Positions 14,582-20,931 of a stretch of 20,931 nucleotides of DNA are shown here, in pieces (within the stretch, counting starts at the first letter, position 1; every line of letters begins with the position of its first letter). The DNA comes from CAIKZZ01 sp035524595 (GTDB lineage: Bacteria; Pseudomonadota; Gammaproteobacteria; Steroidobacterales; Steroidobacteraceae), in assembly GCA_035524595.1 (NCBI GenBank), contig DATKOP010000080.1:1-20931 (forward strand), written 5' to 3'. The notes beneath the pieces are model-generated. The model made no database searches and was not told the DNA's origin. It saw only the letters and a program-made list of their open reading frames with translations. The position numbers and the translations under genes were made by a program.

Positions 14582-15697
14582 ATGCGCATCGGCGTCCCGA
14601 AGGAGATCAAGGTCCACGAGTACCGCGTCGGACTGACGCCGGCCGGAGTGCGCGAGCTCGTCGCCGCGGGCCACGAGGTCGCGATCGAGTCGCAGGCCGG
14701 GCTCGGCATCGGCATGGACGACGGCCAGTACCAGGCGGCCGGCGCGCGCATCCTGCCGACCGCCAAGGAAGTGTTCGACTACGCCGAGCTGATCGTGAAG
14801 GTCAAGGAGCCGCAGCCGGCCGAGTGCCGCATGCTGCGCAAGGGGCAGGTGCTCTTTACCTACCTGCATCTCGCCGCCGACAAGGCGCAGGCCGAGGCGC
14901 TGGCCGCCTCCGGCGCCACCGCGATCGCCTACGAGACCGTCACCGCGCCGGACGGCAGCCTGCCGCTGCTGACGCCGATGAGCGAGGTCGCCGGCCGCAT
15001 GTCGGTGCAGGTCGGCGCGACCTCGCTGCAGAAGGCGAACGGCGGCTTCGGCGTGCTGCTCGGCGGCGTGCCGGGCGTCGCGCCCGCCAAGGTCGTGATC
15101 CTCGGCGGCGGGGTCGCCGGCACGCACGCGGCCGAAATGGCGACCGGCCTGCGTGCCGACGTCACCGTCGTCGACCGCTCGCCGAAGCGCCTGCGCGAGC
15201 TCGCAGTGCAGTTCGGCGGCACGATCAAGACCGTCTACTCGACCCAGCACGCGATCGAGGAGCTGACGCGCGATGCCGACCTCGTCGTCGGCGCGGTGCT
15301 GGTGGTCGGCGCCGCGGCGCCCAAGCTCGTCACGCACGCGATGGTCAAGCGGATGAAGGCGGGCGCGGTCATGGTCGACATCTCGATCGACCAGGGCGGC
15401 TGCTTCGAGACCAGCAAGCCGACCAGCCACGCCTCGCCGACCTACGTCGTCGACGGCGTGATCCACTACTGCGTCACCAACATGCCGGGCGCGGTGCCGC
15501 GCACCTCGACCTTCGCGCTCACCAACGCGACCCTGCCGTACGTGCGCGCGCTGGCCGATCTCGGCTGGGAGAAGGCGCTGGCCCGCGACGCCGGCTTCGC
15601 GCGCGGGCTCAACGTGCACGCCGGCCAGGTCACCCACGAGGCGGTGGCCCGCGATCTCGGGCTCGGTTACCAGCCGTACAGCTTCGCCCGCGGCTGA
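14582..15697 (+). CDS. ald: Alanine dehydrogenase
   Basis: A 371-residue NAD-dependent enzyme catalysing L-alanine to pyruvate and ammonium, reversibly. Catalytic residues are conserved at the numbering of the family: K75 in VKVKEPQ, H96 in TYLHLAAD, and D270 in MVDISIDQGG. The Rossmann nucleotide-binding loop is LGGGVAG at 174-180, followed by VTVVDRSPKRL. Length equals typical bacterial Ald (about 370). ATG at 14582 has GGAGA seven bases upstream and gives the canonical N-terminus MRIGVPKEIK. A longer in-frame start at 14462 would add 40 low-quality residues. The divergent Lrp-family gene likely controls it. It allows growth on alanine as carbon and nitrogen source, or ammonium assimilation. 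Confidence 0.96.
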   Translation: MRIGVPKEIKVHEYRVGLTPAGVRELVAAGHEVAIESQAGLGIGMDDGQYQAAGARILPTAKEVFDYAELIVKVKEPQPAECRMLRKGQVLFTYLHLAADKAQAEALAASGATAIAYETVTAPDGSLPLLTPMSEVAGRMSVQVGATSLQKANGGFGVLLGGVPGVAPAKVVILGGGVAGTHAAEMATGLRADVTVVDRSPKRLRELAVQFGGTIKTVYSTQHAIEELTRDADLVVGAVLVVGAAAPKLVTHAMVKRMKAGAVMVDISIDQGGCFETSKPTSHASPTYVVDGVIHYCVTNMPGAVPRTSTFALTNATLPYVRALADLGWEKALARDAGFARGLNVHAGQVTHEAVARDLGLGYQPYSFARG

Positions 15698-15720
15698 GCC
15701 GCGGCGGCCCGCCTGCGCGC

Positions 15721-15745
15721 GGCTGTAACGAGACCCGTTACAGCC
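15721..15745. promoter_or_regulatory. Perfect 10-bp inverted repeat upstream of the hydrogenase operon
   Basis: GGCTGTAACG (15721-15730) and CGTTACAGCC (15736-15745) are exact reverse complements separated by AGACC. The centre is about 35 bases before a -10-like TAATAC (15768-15773). That puts it near -47 relative to a start around 15780, the usual place for an activator that contacts RNA polymerase. No T run follows, so a terminator for ald is less likely. Its CCGTTACAG 9-mer recurs upstream of hupD. Confidence 0.5.
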
Positions 15746-15800
15746 GACGCGCTGCTGCGGCCACTACTAATACGTCTGCGGCCCGTCCGGGCGTTTCATC

Positions 15801-15813
15801 TTGACCTGGTCAA
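15801..15813. promoter_or_regulatory. TTGACC-T-GGTCAA palindrome in the hydrogenase leader
   Basis: A perfect 6-1-6 dyad 43 bases before the hupS start. It resembles FNR/Crp half-sites, but the spacing is one base too short for the usual 14-bp FNR site. It could be another operator or a small leader hairpin. Confidence 0.3.
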
Positions 15814-15855
15814 TCGGGCGCACGCATCCGCACCACGCGCCCGGCGGGGGTCGGA

Positions 15856-16947
15856 ATGGAAACGTTTTACGACGTGCTGCGCCGCCAGGGGATCACGCGC
15901 CGCAGCTTCATCAAGTTCTGCAGCCTGACGGCGACCTCGCTGGGGCTCGGATCGTACTTCACGCCGCAGATCGCACGCGCGCTCGAGACGAAGCCGCGCA
16001 CGCCGGTGCTGTGGATGCACGGGCTGGAGTGCACCTGCTGCACGGAGTCGTTCATCCGCTCCGCGCATCCGCTCGCCAAGGACGTCGTGCTGTCGATGCT
16101 GTCGCTCGACTACGACGACACGATCATGGCCTCGGCCGGCTTCCAGGCGCAGGCCATCTTCGACGAGGTCATGACCAAGTACAAAGGCAACTACATCCTC
16201 GCCGTCGAGGGCAACCCGCCCCTCAACGAGGACGGCATGTACTGCATCGTCGGCGGCAAGCCGTTCGTCGAGGAAGTGAGGCGCGTAGCCAAGGACGCGA
16301 AGGCGGTCATCGCCTGGGGCTCGTGCGCGTCGTGGGGCTGCGTCCAGGCGGCCAAGCCGAACCCGACGCACGCGGTGCCGATCAACAAGGTGATCACCGA
16401 CAAGCCCATCATCAAGGTGCCCGGCTGCCCGCCGATCGCCGAGGTGATGACCGCGGTCGTCACCTACGTGCTGACCTTCGACCGGCTGCCCGAGCTCGAC
16501 CGGCAGGGGCGGCCGAAGGCGTTCTACGGCCAGCGCATCCACGACAAGTGCTATCGCCGGCCGCACTTTGACGCCGGCCAGTTCGTCGAGAGCTGGGATG
16601 ACGAGGGCGCGCGCAAGGGCTACTGCCTGTACAAGGTCGGCTGCAAGGGCCCGACCACGTACAACGCCTGCTCGACCGTGCGCTGGAACGAGGGCGTGTC
16701 GTTCCCGATCCAGTCCGGCCACGGCTGCATCGGCTGCTCCGAGGACGGCTTCTGGGACAAGGGCTCGTTCTACGACCGCGTCACGGGCATCAAGCAGTTC
16801 GGTATCGAGGCGAACGCCGACAAGATCGGCGGGACGGTGGCGGCCGTGACCGGCGCCGCGGTCGCGGTGCACGCGGGCGTCACGGCGCTGACCCGCGCCA
16901 AGGTCGACCACGGCAAGGGCATTGGCAAAGACGGCTCGCGGCAGTAG
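15856..16947 (+). CDS. hupS: [NiFe] uptake hydrogenase small subunit, oxygen-tolerant group 1d type
   Basis: A 363-residue Tat-exported small subunit (HyaA/HoxK/HupS). It carries three iron-sulfur clusters that move electrons from the active site to the cytochrome. The twin-arginine signal is ITRRSFIKF at about 13-21, with cleavage expected near residue 42-45. Proximal cluster cysteines are C59, C61, C62, C157, C162 and C191. The CTCC motif (60s) and C162 give six cysteines, the mark of oxygen-tolerant [4Fe-3S] enzymes; standard enzymes have CTGC. The distal cluster has H229, C232, C257 and C263, and the medial 3Fe cluster C272, C291 and C294. A C-terminal hydrophobic segment (about 325-346) anchors it in the membrane. 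ATG follows GGGGGTCGGA. It heads the operon. Confidence 0.97.
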   Translation: METFYDVLRRQGITRRSFIKFCSLTATSLGLGSYFTPQIARALETKPRTPVLWMHGLECTCCTESFIRSAHPLAKDVVLSMLSLDYDDTIMASAGFQAQAIFDEVMTKYKGNYILAVEGNPPLNEDGMYCIVGGKPFVEEVRRVAKDAKAVIAWGSCASWGCVQAAKPNPTHAVPINKVITDKPIIKVPGCPPIAEVMTAVVTYVLTFDRLPELDRQGRPKAFYGQRIHDKCYRRPHFDAGQFVESWDDEGARKGYCLYKVGCKGPTTYNACSTVRWNEGVSFPIQSGHGCIGCSEDGFWDKGSFYDRVTGIKQFGIEANADKIGGTVAAVTGAAVAVHAGVTALTRAKVDHGKGIGKDGSRQ

Positions 16948-16958
16948 GGGGCACGGCA

Positions 16959-18749
16959 ATGACAGCGTTCGAGACCCAAGGCTTCAAGCTCGACGACTCC
17001 GGCAAGCGCCTGGTCGTCGATCCCGTGACCCGCATCGAGGGCCACCTCCGCGTCGAGGTCAACCTCGACAAGGACAACGTGATCCGCAACGCCGTGTCCA
17101 CCGGCACGATGTGGCGCGGCCTCGAGGTCATCCTCAAGGGCCGCGACCCGCGCGACGCGTGGGCCTTCACCGAGCGGATCTGCGGCGTCTGCACCGGCAT
17201 GCACGCGCTCACCTCGGTGCGCGCGGTCGAGGACGCGCTCGGGATCCAGATCCCCGAGAACGCCAACACGATCCGCAACATCATGGAGCTGGCGCAGTAC
17301 ACCCAGGACCATCTGGTGCACTTCTACCACCTGCACGCGCTCGACTGGGTCGACGTGGTGTCGGCGCTGAAGGCGGACCCGAAGGCCACCGCCGAGCTCG
17401 CGCAGTCGATCTCGTCCTGGCCGATGGCCTCGGTGGGCTACTACCGCGACCTGCAGAACAAGATCAAGAAGTTCGTCGAGTCGGGCCAGCTCGGGCCGTT
17501 CATGAACGGCTACTGGGGCAACCCGGCCTACAAGCTGCCGCCGGAAGCCAACCTCATGGCGGTCGGCCACTACCTGCAGGCGCTCGACTTCCAGAAGGAG
17601 ATCGTCAAGATCCACACGATCTTCGGCGGCAAGAACCCGCACCCGAACTGGCTGGTGGGCGGCGTGCCGAGCCCGATCAACGTCAACGACACCGGCGCGG
17701 TGGGCGCGATCAACAACGAGCGCCTGAACATGGTCTCGTCGATCATCGACCAGGCCATCGAGTTCATCGACAACGTCTACATCCCCGACCTGCTCGCGAT
17801 CGCCAGCTTCTACAAGGGCTGGCTGTACGGCGGCGGGCTGTCGAGCCAGTGCGTGCTGTCCTACGGCGACATTCCGGAGCATGCCAACGACTACAGCGCC
17901 AAGAGCCTGCTGATGCCGCGCGGCGCGATCATCGGCGGCGACCTCAGCAAGATCCACGAGGTCGATCTCAAGGACCCGGAGCAGATCCAGGAGAGCGTCG
18001 ACCACTCGTGGTACACCTACCCCGAGGGCAAGAAGACGCTGCACCCCTTCGACGGCGTCACCAGCCCGCACTTCGAGCTCGGCGCCAAGACCAAGGGCAC
18101 CAAGACCAACGTCGAGGCCTTCGACGAGACGGCCAAGTACTCGTGGGTCAAGGCGCCGCGCTGGCGCGGTCACGCGATGGAAGTCGGGCCGCTGGCCCGC
18201 TACCTGATCGGCTACGCGCAGGGCAACCCGGAGTTCAAGGAGCCGGTCGAGAAGGTGCTGAAGACGCTCGGCGTGCCGGTCACGGCGCTGTTCTCGACGC
18301 TCGGGCGCACCGCGGCGCGCGGCCTCGAGTGCAGCTGGACGGCGCACAAGCTGAAGTACTTCCAGGACAAGCTGATCGCCTCGATCAAGGCCGGAGATAC
18401 CGCAACGGCAAACACCAGCAAGTGGGAGCCGTCGACCTGGCCGAAAGAAGCGAAGGGTGCCGGCTTCGCCGAGGCGCCGCGCGGCGCGCTCGGGCACTGG
18501 ATCGTCATCAAGGACGGCAAGATCGACAACTACCAGGCGATCGTGCCGACCACGTGGAACGGCAGCCCGCGCGACTCGGGCGGGCAGATCGGCGCCTTCG
18601 AGGCGGCGCTGCTCAACACGCCGCTCGCGAAGGCCGACCAGCCGCTCGAGATCCTGCGGACGCTGCACTCGTTCGACCCGTGCCTCGCGTGCGCCACGCA
18701 CGTGATGTCGCCGGACGGGGCGGAGCTGACGCGGATCAAGGTGCGCTGA
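16959..18749 (+). CDS. hupL: [NiFe] uptake hydrogenase large subunit
   Basis: A 596-residue catalytic subunit (HyaB/HoxG/HupL) with the Ni-Fe(CN)2CO site, splitting H2 on the periplasmic side. Nickel ligands are C75 and C78 in the L1 motif RICGVCTGMHALTSVRAVEDAL (72 onward), and C575 and C578 in the L2 motif DPCLACATH. After H581 comes the 15-residue tail VMSPDGAELTRIKVR, which HupD removes after nickel insertion. VDPVTRIEGHLRVEV near the N-terminus is also conserved. Length matches E. coli HyaB (597). The gene starts 11 bases after hupS, with GGGG before the ATG. It has no signal of its own and is exported by hitch-hiking with the HupS Tat peptide. Confidence 0.97.
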   Translation: MTAFETQGFKLDDSGKRLVVDPVTRIEGHLRVEVNLDKDNVIRNAVSTGTMWRGLEVILKGRDPRDAWAFTERICGVCTGMHALTSVRAVEDALGIQIPENANTIRNIMELAQYTQDHLVHFYHLHALDWVDVVSALKADPKATAELAQSISSWPMASVGYYRDLQNKIKKFVESGQLGPFMNGYWGNPAYKLPPEANLMAVGHYLQALDFQKEIVKIHTIFGGKNPHPNWLVGGVPSPINVNDTGAVGAINNERLNMVSSIIDQAIEFIDNVYIPDLLAIASFYKGWLYGGGLSSQCVLSYGDIPEHANDYSAKSLLMPRGAIIGGDLSKIHEVDLKDPEQIQESVDHSWYTYPEGKKTLHPFDGVTSPHFELGAKTKGTKTNVEAFDETAKYSWVKAPRWRGHAMEVGPLARYLIGYAQGNPEFKEPVEKVLKTLGVPVTALFSTLGRTAARGLECSWTAHKLKYFQDKLIASIKAGDTATANTSKWEPSTWPKEAKGAGFAEAPRGALGHWIVIKDGKIDNYQAIVPTTWNGSPRDSGGQIGAFEAALLNTPLAKADQPLEILRTLHSFDPCLACATHVMSPDGAELTRIKVR

Positions 18750-18776
18750 GGGCCGGTTGGTCGCGGGAGACGCGCA

Positions 18777-19478
18777 ATGATGTATCAAAATTCGCTCGAC
18801 GCGGATCCCAACCGGGACCTGAAGGCGATCTACGTGTACGCCGCCCCGGTGCGCATCTGGCACTGGGTGATGACCGCGGCGATGATCGTGCTGGTGGCGA
18901 CCGGGCTGCTGATCGCGTACCCGCCGCCGTCGATCGGCGGCGAGGCCACGGACCACTTCCTGTTCGGCTACATCCGCTTCACGCACTTCACCGCCGGCTA
19001 CGTGCTCGCGATCTCGTGGCTGGTGCGGGTGTACTGGGCGATCGTCGGCAACGACTACACGCGGCAGCTGTTCCTGGTGCCGGTGTGGAGCAAGCCGTGG
19101 TGGGCGGAGTTCTTCAACGACATCAAGACCTACGCGTTCCTGCCGTCCGCCAAGCCGCTGCGCTACGCGGGCCACAACCCGATGGCGCAGCTCGCGATGT
19201 TCTTCATGGCGACGCTCGGCTCGTTCTTCATGATCATCACGGGCTTTGCGATGTACTCCGAGGGCGCGGGCAAGGGCAGCTGGTCGGACAGGCTGTTCGG
19301 CTGGGTGATCCCGCTGTTCGGCCAGAGCCAGGACGTGCACACCTGGCACCACCTCTGCATGTGGCTGATCGTGATGTTCACGACCGTGCACATGTACATG
19401 GTGGTCCGCCAGGAGATCACGACCAAGGAGAGCATCCTGAGCACGATGGTCGGCGGCTACCGGACGTTCAAGGACTGA
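18777..19478 (+). CDS. hupC: Ni/Fe-hydrogenase b-type cytochrome subunit
   Basis: A 233-residue dihaem cytochrome b (HyaC/HoxZ/HupC) that anchors HupSL and passes electrons to quinone. Four hydrophobic spans carry histidines placed as haem ligands: RIWHWVMTAAMIVLVATGLL (about 26-45), RFTHFTAGYVLAISWLV, the MAQLAMFFMATLGSFFMI span and HTWHHLCMWLIVMFTTVHMY. The conserved GHNPMAQLAMF and the C-terminal tail GGYRTFKD are typical. The start could be either of two adjacent ATGs (18777 or 18780), with GGGAGA upstream. It follows hupL by 27 bases. The stop lies three bases before an unexpected HTH gene rather than directly before the protease gene. Confidence 0.96.
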   Translation: MMYQNSLDADPNRDLKAIYVYAAPVRIWHWVMTAAMIVLVATGLLIAYPPPSIGGEATDHFLFGYIRFTHFTAGYVLAISWLVRVYWAIVGNDYTRQLFLVPVWSKPWWAEFFNDIKTYAFLPSAKPLRYAGHNPMAQLAMFFMATLGSFFMIITGFAMYSEGAGKGSWSDRLFGWVIPLFGQSQDVHTWHHLCMWLIVMFTTVHMYMVVRQEITTKESILSTMVGGYRTFKD

Positions 19479-19481
19479 CGG

Positions 19482-19796
19482 GTGTCCGCCGTGGCGCCAG
19501 CGCAGGGAGCGGCGCCGCGCCGGCCGGTCAGCGCCGGCCGGCGCCCGCAGCATCCGGGGCAGTTCCTCGAGACGCGCTTCCTGAAGCCGCTCGCGCTGTC
19601 GCAGGATGCGCTCGCCCGTGAGCTCGGCATCTCGCGTCGCCGCATCAACGAGATCGTCAACGGCCGGCGCGGGCTGACCGCGGACACGGCGCTGCGCCTG
19701 GCGCGCTATTTCAACACCGGGCCCGAGCTCTGGCTGCACCTGCAGGCCGCCTGGGACCTGCACCGCGCCCGCCTCGAGTACCAGCGCCGCGGTTAG
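19482..19796 (+). CDS. HigA/VapI-type helix-turn-helix protein (orphan antitoxin-like) inside the hydrogenase operon
   Basis: A 104-residue XRE-family DNA-binding protein of the HigA/VapI antitoxin type. The diagnostic pattern is HPGQFLETRFLKPLALSQDA (about 24-43), LARELGISRRRINEIVNGRRG (HTH) and LTADTALRLARYFNTGPELWLHLQ, then a short helix ending LEYQRRG. The first 22 residues are low-complexity. I take GTG at 19482, three bases after the hupC stop; a start a few codons later is possible. No HigB toxin gene accompanies it, as neither flank has space or similarity. Position between cytochrome and protease genes suggests a regulator of this operon rather than an addiction module. That is inference: the family normally represses its own promoter. 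Confidence 0.88.
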   Translation: MSAVAPAQGAAPRRPVSAGRRPQHPGQFLETRFLKPLALSQDALARELGISRRRINEIVNGRRGLTADTALRLARYFNTGPELWLHLQAAWDLHRARLEYQRRG

Positions 19797-19855
19797 CGGC
19801 GTCGCCGCGCGCGCGGCGCGGCCCGGCATCGGGAACGGCCGCAGGCTGCTGCGGA

Positions 19856-19892
19856 TTGACCGTATTCTTCGGCGTTACGGCCGCCGTTACAG
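19856..19892 (+). promoter_or_regulatory. Candidate regulatory site upstream of hupD with CGTTAC repeats
   Basis: CGTTAC occurs twice as a direct repeat (19873-19878 and 19885-19890), 12 bases apart, just after TTGACC (19856-19861). The second copy lies in CCGTTACAG (19884-19892), the same 9-mer as in the inverted repeat before hupS. It sits in the 122-base gap between the HTH gene and hupD. No good -10 element was found. Confidence 0.35.
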
Positions 19893-19918
19893 TGCCCTCG
19901 TCCCAACGGGGGTCCGCC

Positions 19919-20518
19919 GTGATCAACGCACTGCTGCTCGGGATCGGCAATGTCCTGTGGGCCGATGAGGGCTTCGGGGTGCGCTGTGTCGAGGCGTTCA
20001 GCGACGCCTGGGACCTGCCCGCGGGCGCCGGCATCATGGACGGCGGCACGCAGGGGCTGTACCTGCTGCCGTACGTGCAGGATGCCCGCCGCCTGATCAT
20101 CTTCGACGCGATCGACTTCGGCTTCGCGCCCGGCACGCTGCACGTGCTCGAGGGCGACCAGGTGCCGTGCTACCTCGGCGCGCGCAAGACGAGCCTGCAC
20201 CAGACCGGTTTCCAGGAAGTGCTCGCCTGCGCCGCGCTCGCCGGCCAGCTGCCGGATCCGCTGGTGCTGATCGGCGTGCAGCCGGTGCAGCTCGACGACT
20301 ACGGCGGCAGCCTGCGGCCGGCGGTGCGCGAGCAGATCCCGCGGGCCATCGAGATCGCGATCGCGCGGCTCGAGTCGTGGGGCCTCGCGCCGCGCCCGCG
20401 ACGCGATCCGGCGCGGCCGGTCTCGCCGCTCAGCCTCGAGCGCTACGAGCTCGGCCGGCCGGCGGCCGACGCCGCCTGCCGCAGCGGCGATGCGCGCTTC
20501 CTGCCGGGCCAGGGCTGA
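19919..20518 (+). CDS. hupD: Hydrogenase maturation endopeptidase (HyaD/HoxM/HupD)
   Basis: A 199-residue nickel-dependent protease that removes the C-terminal tail of HupL after nickel insertion. It opens with LLGIGNVLWADEGFGVRCVEAF. The nickel-sensing residues align with HybD E16, D62 and H93 as E17, D63 (IIFDAIDFG) and H94 (TSLHQTG). DGGTQGLYLL at about 41-50 is the conserved glycine-rich loop. The last 40 residues (after about 158) are proline- and arginine-rich and longer than HybD, as in HyaD-type proteins. The start is GTG at 19919, with GGGGG six bases upstream. An open extension back to 19856 lacks the family N-terminus and would cover the candidate regulatory site. Confidence 0.94.
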   Translation: MINALLLGIGNVLWADEGFGVRCVEAFSDAWDLPAGAGIMDGGTQGLYLLPYVQDARRLIIFDAIDFGFAPGTLHVLEGDQVPCYLGARKTSLHQTGFQEVLACAALAGQLPDPLVLIGVQPVQLDDYGGSLRPAVREQIPRAIEIAIARLESWGLAPRPRRDPARPVSPLSLERYELGRPAADAACRSGDARFLPGQG

Positions 20519-20521
20519 GCC

Positions 20522-20827
20522 ATGTGCCTCGGTGTGCCGATGCAGGTGATCTCCGCCGCGGGCAACGACGCGACCTGCCGCGGCCGCGGGGGAACCCGGC
20601 ACGTCGACGTCGCGCTGGTCGCGCCGGTCAGGCCCGGCGAGTGGCTGCTGACCTTCCTCGGTGCGGCCCGCGGCCGCCTCGACGCCGACGAGGCCGCGCG
20701 GGTCGACCGCGCGCTCGATGCGCTCGAGTCGATCGAGCGCGGCGAGCGCATCGACGTCGCGGCCTTCTTTGCCGATCTCGTCGACCGCGAACCCGAGCTC
20801 CCGGAGCACCTCAGAGGCCAGCCATGA
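20522..20827 (+). CDS. hupF: HypC-family hydrogenase chaperone (HupF/HoxL-like)
   Basis: A 101-residue HypC/HupF-family chaperone. It starts MCLGVPMQVIS; the cysteine after Met1 is the essential residue that binds the Fe(CN)2CO precursor and the large subunit. RHVDVALV and EWLLTFLGAARGRLDADEA follow. The block TFLGAARG, where housekeeping HypC has VHVGFA, and the longer C-terminal helix match my recollection of operon-specific HupF/HoxL. In Rhizobium, HupF stabilises HupL during maturation under oxygen. It starts 4 bases after the hupD stop. Its stop overlaps the next ATG as ATGA, so the downstream gene is translationally coupled. A housekeeping HypC is expected elsewhere in the genome. Confidence 0.9.
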   Translation: MCLGVPMQVISAAGNDATCRGRGGTRHVDVALVAPVRPGEWLLTFLGAARGRLDADEAARVDRALDALESIERGERIDVAAFFADLVDREPELPEHLRGQP

Positions 20828-20931
20828 ACTACCAGCAGCAGCGCGCCGCGGACTTCGAGGCGCTGCTCGAGCGGCTGGCGCGCGAGCAGCGCCTCGCGCG
20901 CGTCGGCGCCGCCGGCCTCGCCGAGCTCGCT
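20824..20931 (+). CDS. Start of next hydrogenase operon gene (possible HupG/HyaE/HoxO), cut by window edge
   Basis: Only 36 codons are visible. The ATG overlaps the hupF stop by four bases. The residues MNYQQQRAADFEALLERLAR and onward form a charged helix with alanine- and leucine-rich content, too short for a firm family call. In hoxKGZMLOQ and hupSLCDFGHI operons the gene after the HypC-like one is HoxO/HupG (HyaE), a thioredoxin-fold chaperone for the Tat signal of the small subunit. Those proteins open with a similar LLxRL helix. The identity is therefore predicted from gene order, not shown by sequence. Confidence 0.5.
   Translation, partial: MNYQQQRAADFEALLERLAREQRLARVGAAGLAELA

Noticed and set aside
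15721..15745. Intrinsic terminator of ald
   Set aside because: The stem is perfect but is followed by GACGCG rather than a T run, and the motif recurs before hupD.
15801..15813. Reading TTGACCTGGTCAA as an FNR box
   Set aside because: FNR sites need TTGAT-N4-ATCAA; the spacer here is three bases, so the half-sites are out of phase.
15807..15822. Sigma54 promoter (GG-N10-GC) before hupS, as in Ralstonia hox operons
   Set aside because: Only the GG and GC pairs match; the rest of TGGCAC and TTGCA is absent, and such pairs are frequent by chance in this GC content.
16922..19621. A plus-strand open frame of about 900 codons overlapping hupL in another frame
   Set aside because: Arginine/glycine/alanine-rich shadow of hupL and hupC, with no conserved motif.
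16770..19829. A minus-strand open frame of about 1,000 codons opposite the hydrogenase genes
   Set aside because: It mirrors hupS, hupL and hupC, whose catalytic motifs are intact on the plus strand. Its translation is valine/arginine/aspartate-rich with no domain pattern.
19482..19918. Complete HigBA toxin-antitoxin module
   Set aside because: No RelE/HigB-like toxin frame exists on either side; hupC ends three bases upstream and only 122 non-coding bases follow.

Overview
The window is very GC-rich (roughly 70% by eye) and densely packed with ordinary proteobacterial genes. Siroheme-dependent sulfite reductase, TonB-dependent uptake, bacterioferritin/Bfd and a Tat-exported membrane-bound [NiFe] hydrogenase together suggest a free-living aerobic or facultative Gram-negative bacterium, probably gamma- or betaproteobacterial. 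No rRNA, tRNA, insertion sequence, integrase or CRISPR array was seen, so this looks like chromosomal backbone with metabolic modules rather than a mobile island.

Layout. (1) 1-1636, minus: a two-subunit UxaA/SuyAB-type dehydratase or lyase, followed in its transcript by an SdhB/FrdB-like iron-sulfur protein cut by the window edge. (2) 1724-2311, minus: a candidate 58-residue basic protein and a hypothetical 115-residue protein with its own sigma70-like promoter. (3) 2513-7495, minus: cysJ-cysI-cysG, encoding both sulfite reductase subunits and the siroheme synthase that makes the CysI cofactor. (4) 7951-8262, plus: a glycine-tailed RRM RNA-binding protein with a strong terminator. (5) 8384-10941, minus: bfd-bfr-modB-modC, behind a Fur-box-like dyad. 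modA is not in the window. (6) 11113-13935, minus: a TonB-dependent receptor preceded by a clear TPP riboswitch, then a conserved hypothetical gene. (7) 13986-15697: an Lrp/AsnC regulator divergent from alanine dehydrogenase. (8) 15856-20931, plus: a hydrogenase operon, hupS-hupL-hupC-(HTH gene)-hupD-hupF-(partial gene).

How the parts work. HupS has six cysteines at the proximal cluster, the hallmark of oxygen-tolerant group 1d uptake hydrogenases. HupSL with the b-type cytochrome HupC would feed electrons from H2 into the quinone pool. HupD and HupF mature the large subunit. The gene order matches hoxKGZMLO or hupSLCDFG systems, except that a HigA/VapI-type helix-turn-helix gene without a toxin sits between hupC and hupD. 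A 9-mer, CCGTTACAG, occurs upstream of hupS (inside a perfect inverted repeat) and again upstream of hupD, and may mark a shared regulatory site.

Most unusual points: the TPP riboswitch that assigns a TonB-dependent receptor to thiamine uptake; the orphan HTH gene and the shared motif in the hydrogenase locus; modBC without modA behind a Fur-like site; and an SdhB-like gene translationally coupled, through a TTGA overlap, to a UxaA-family enzyme. I did not find an obviously new multi-gene system. The candidates above are the best leads.
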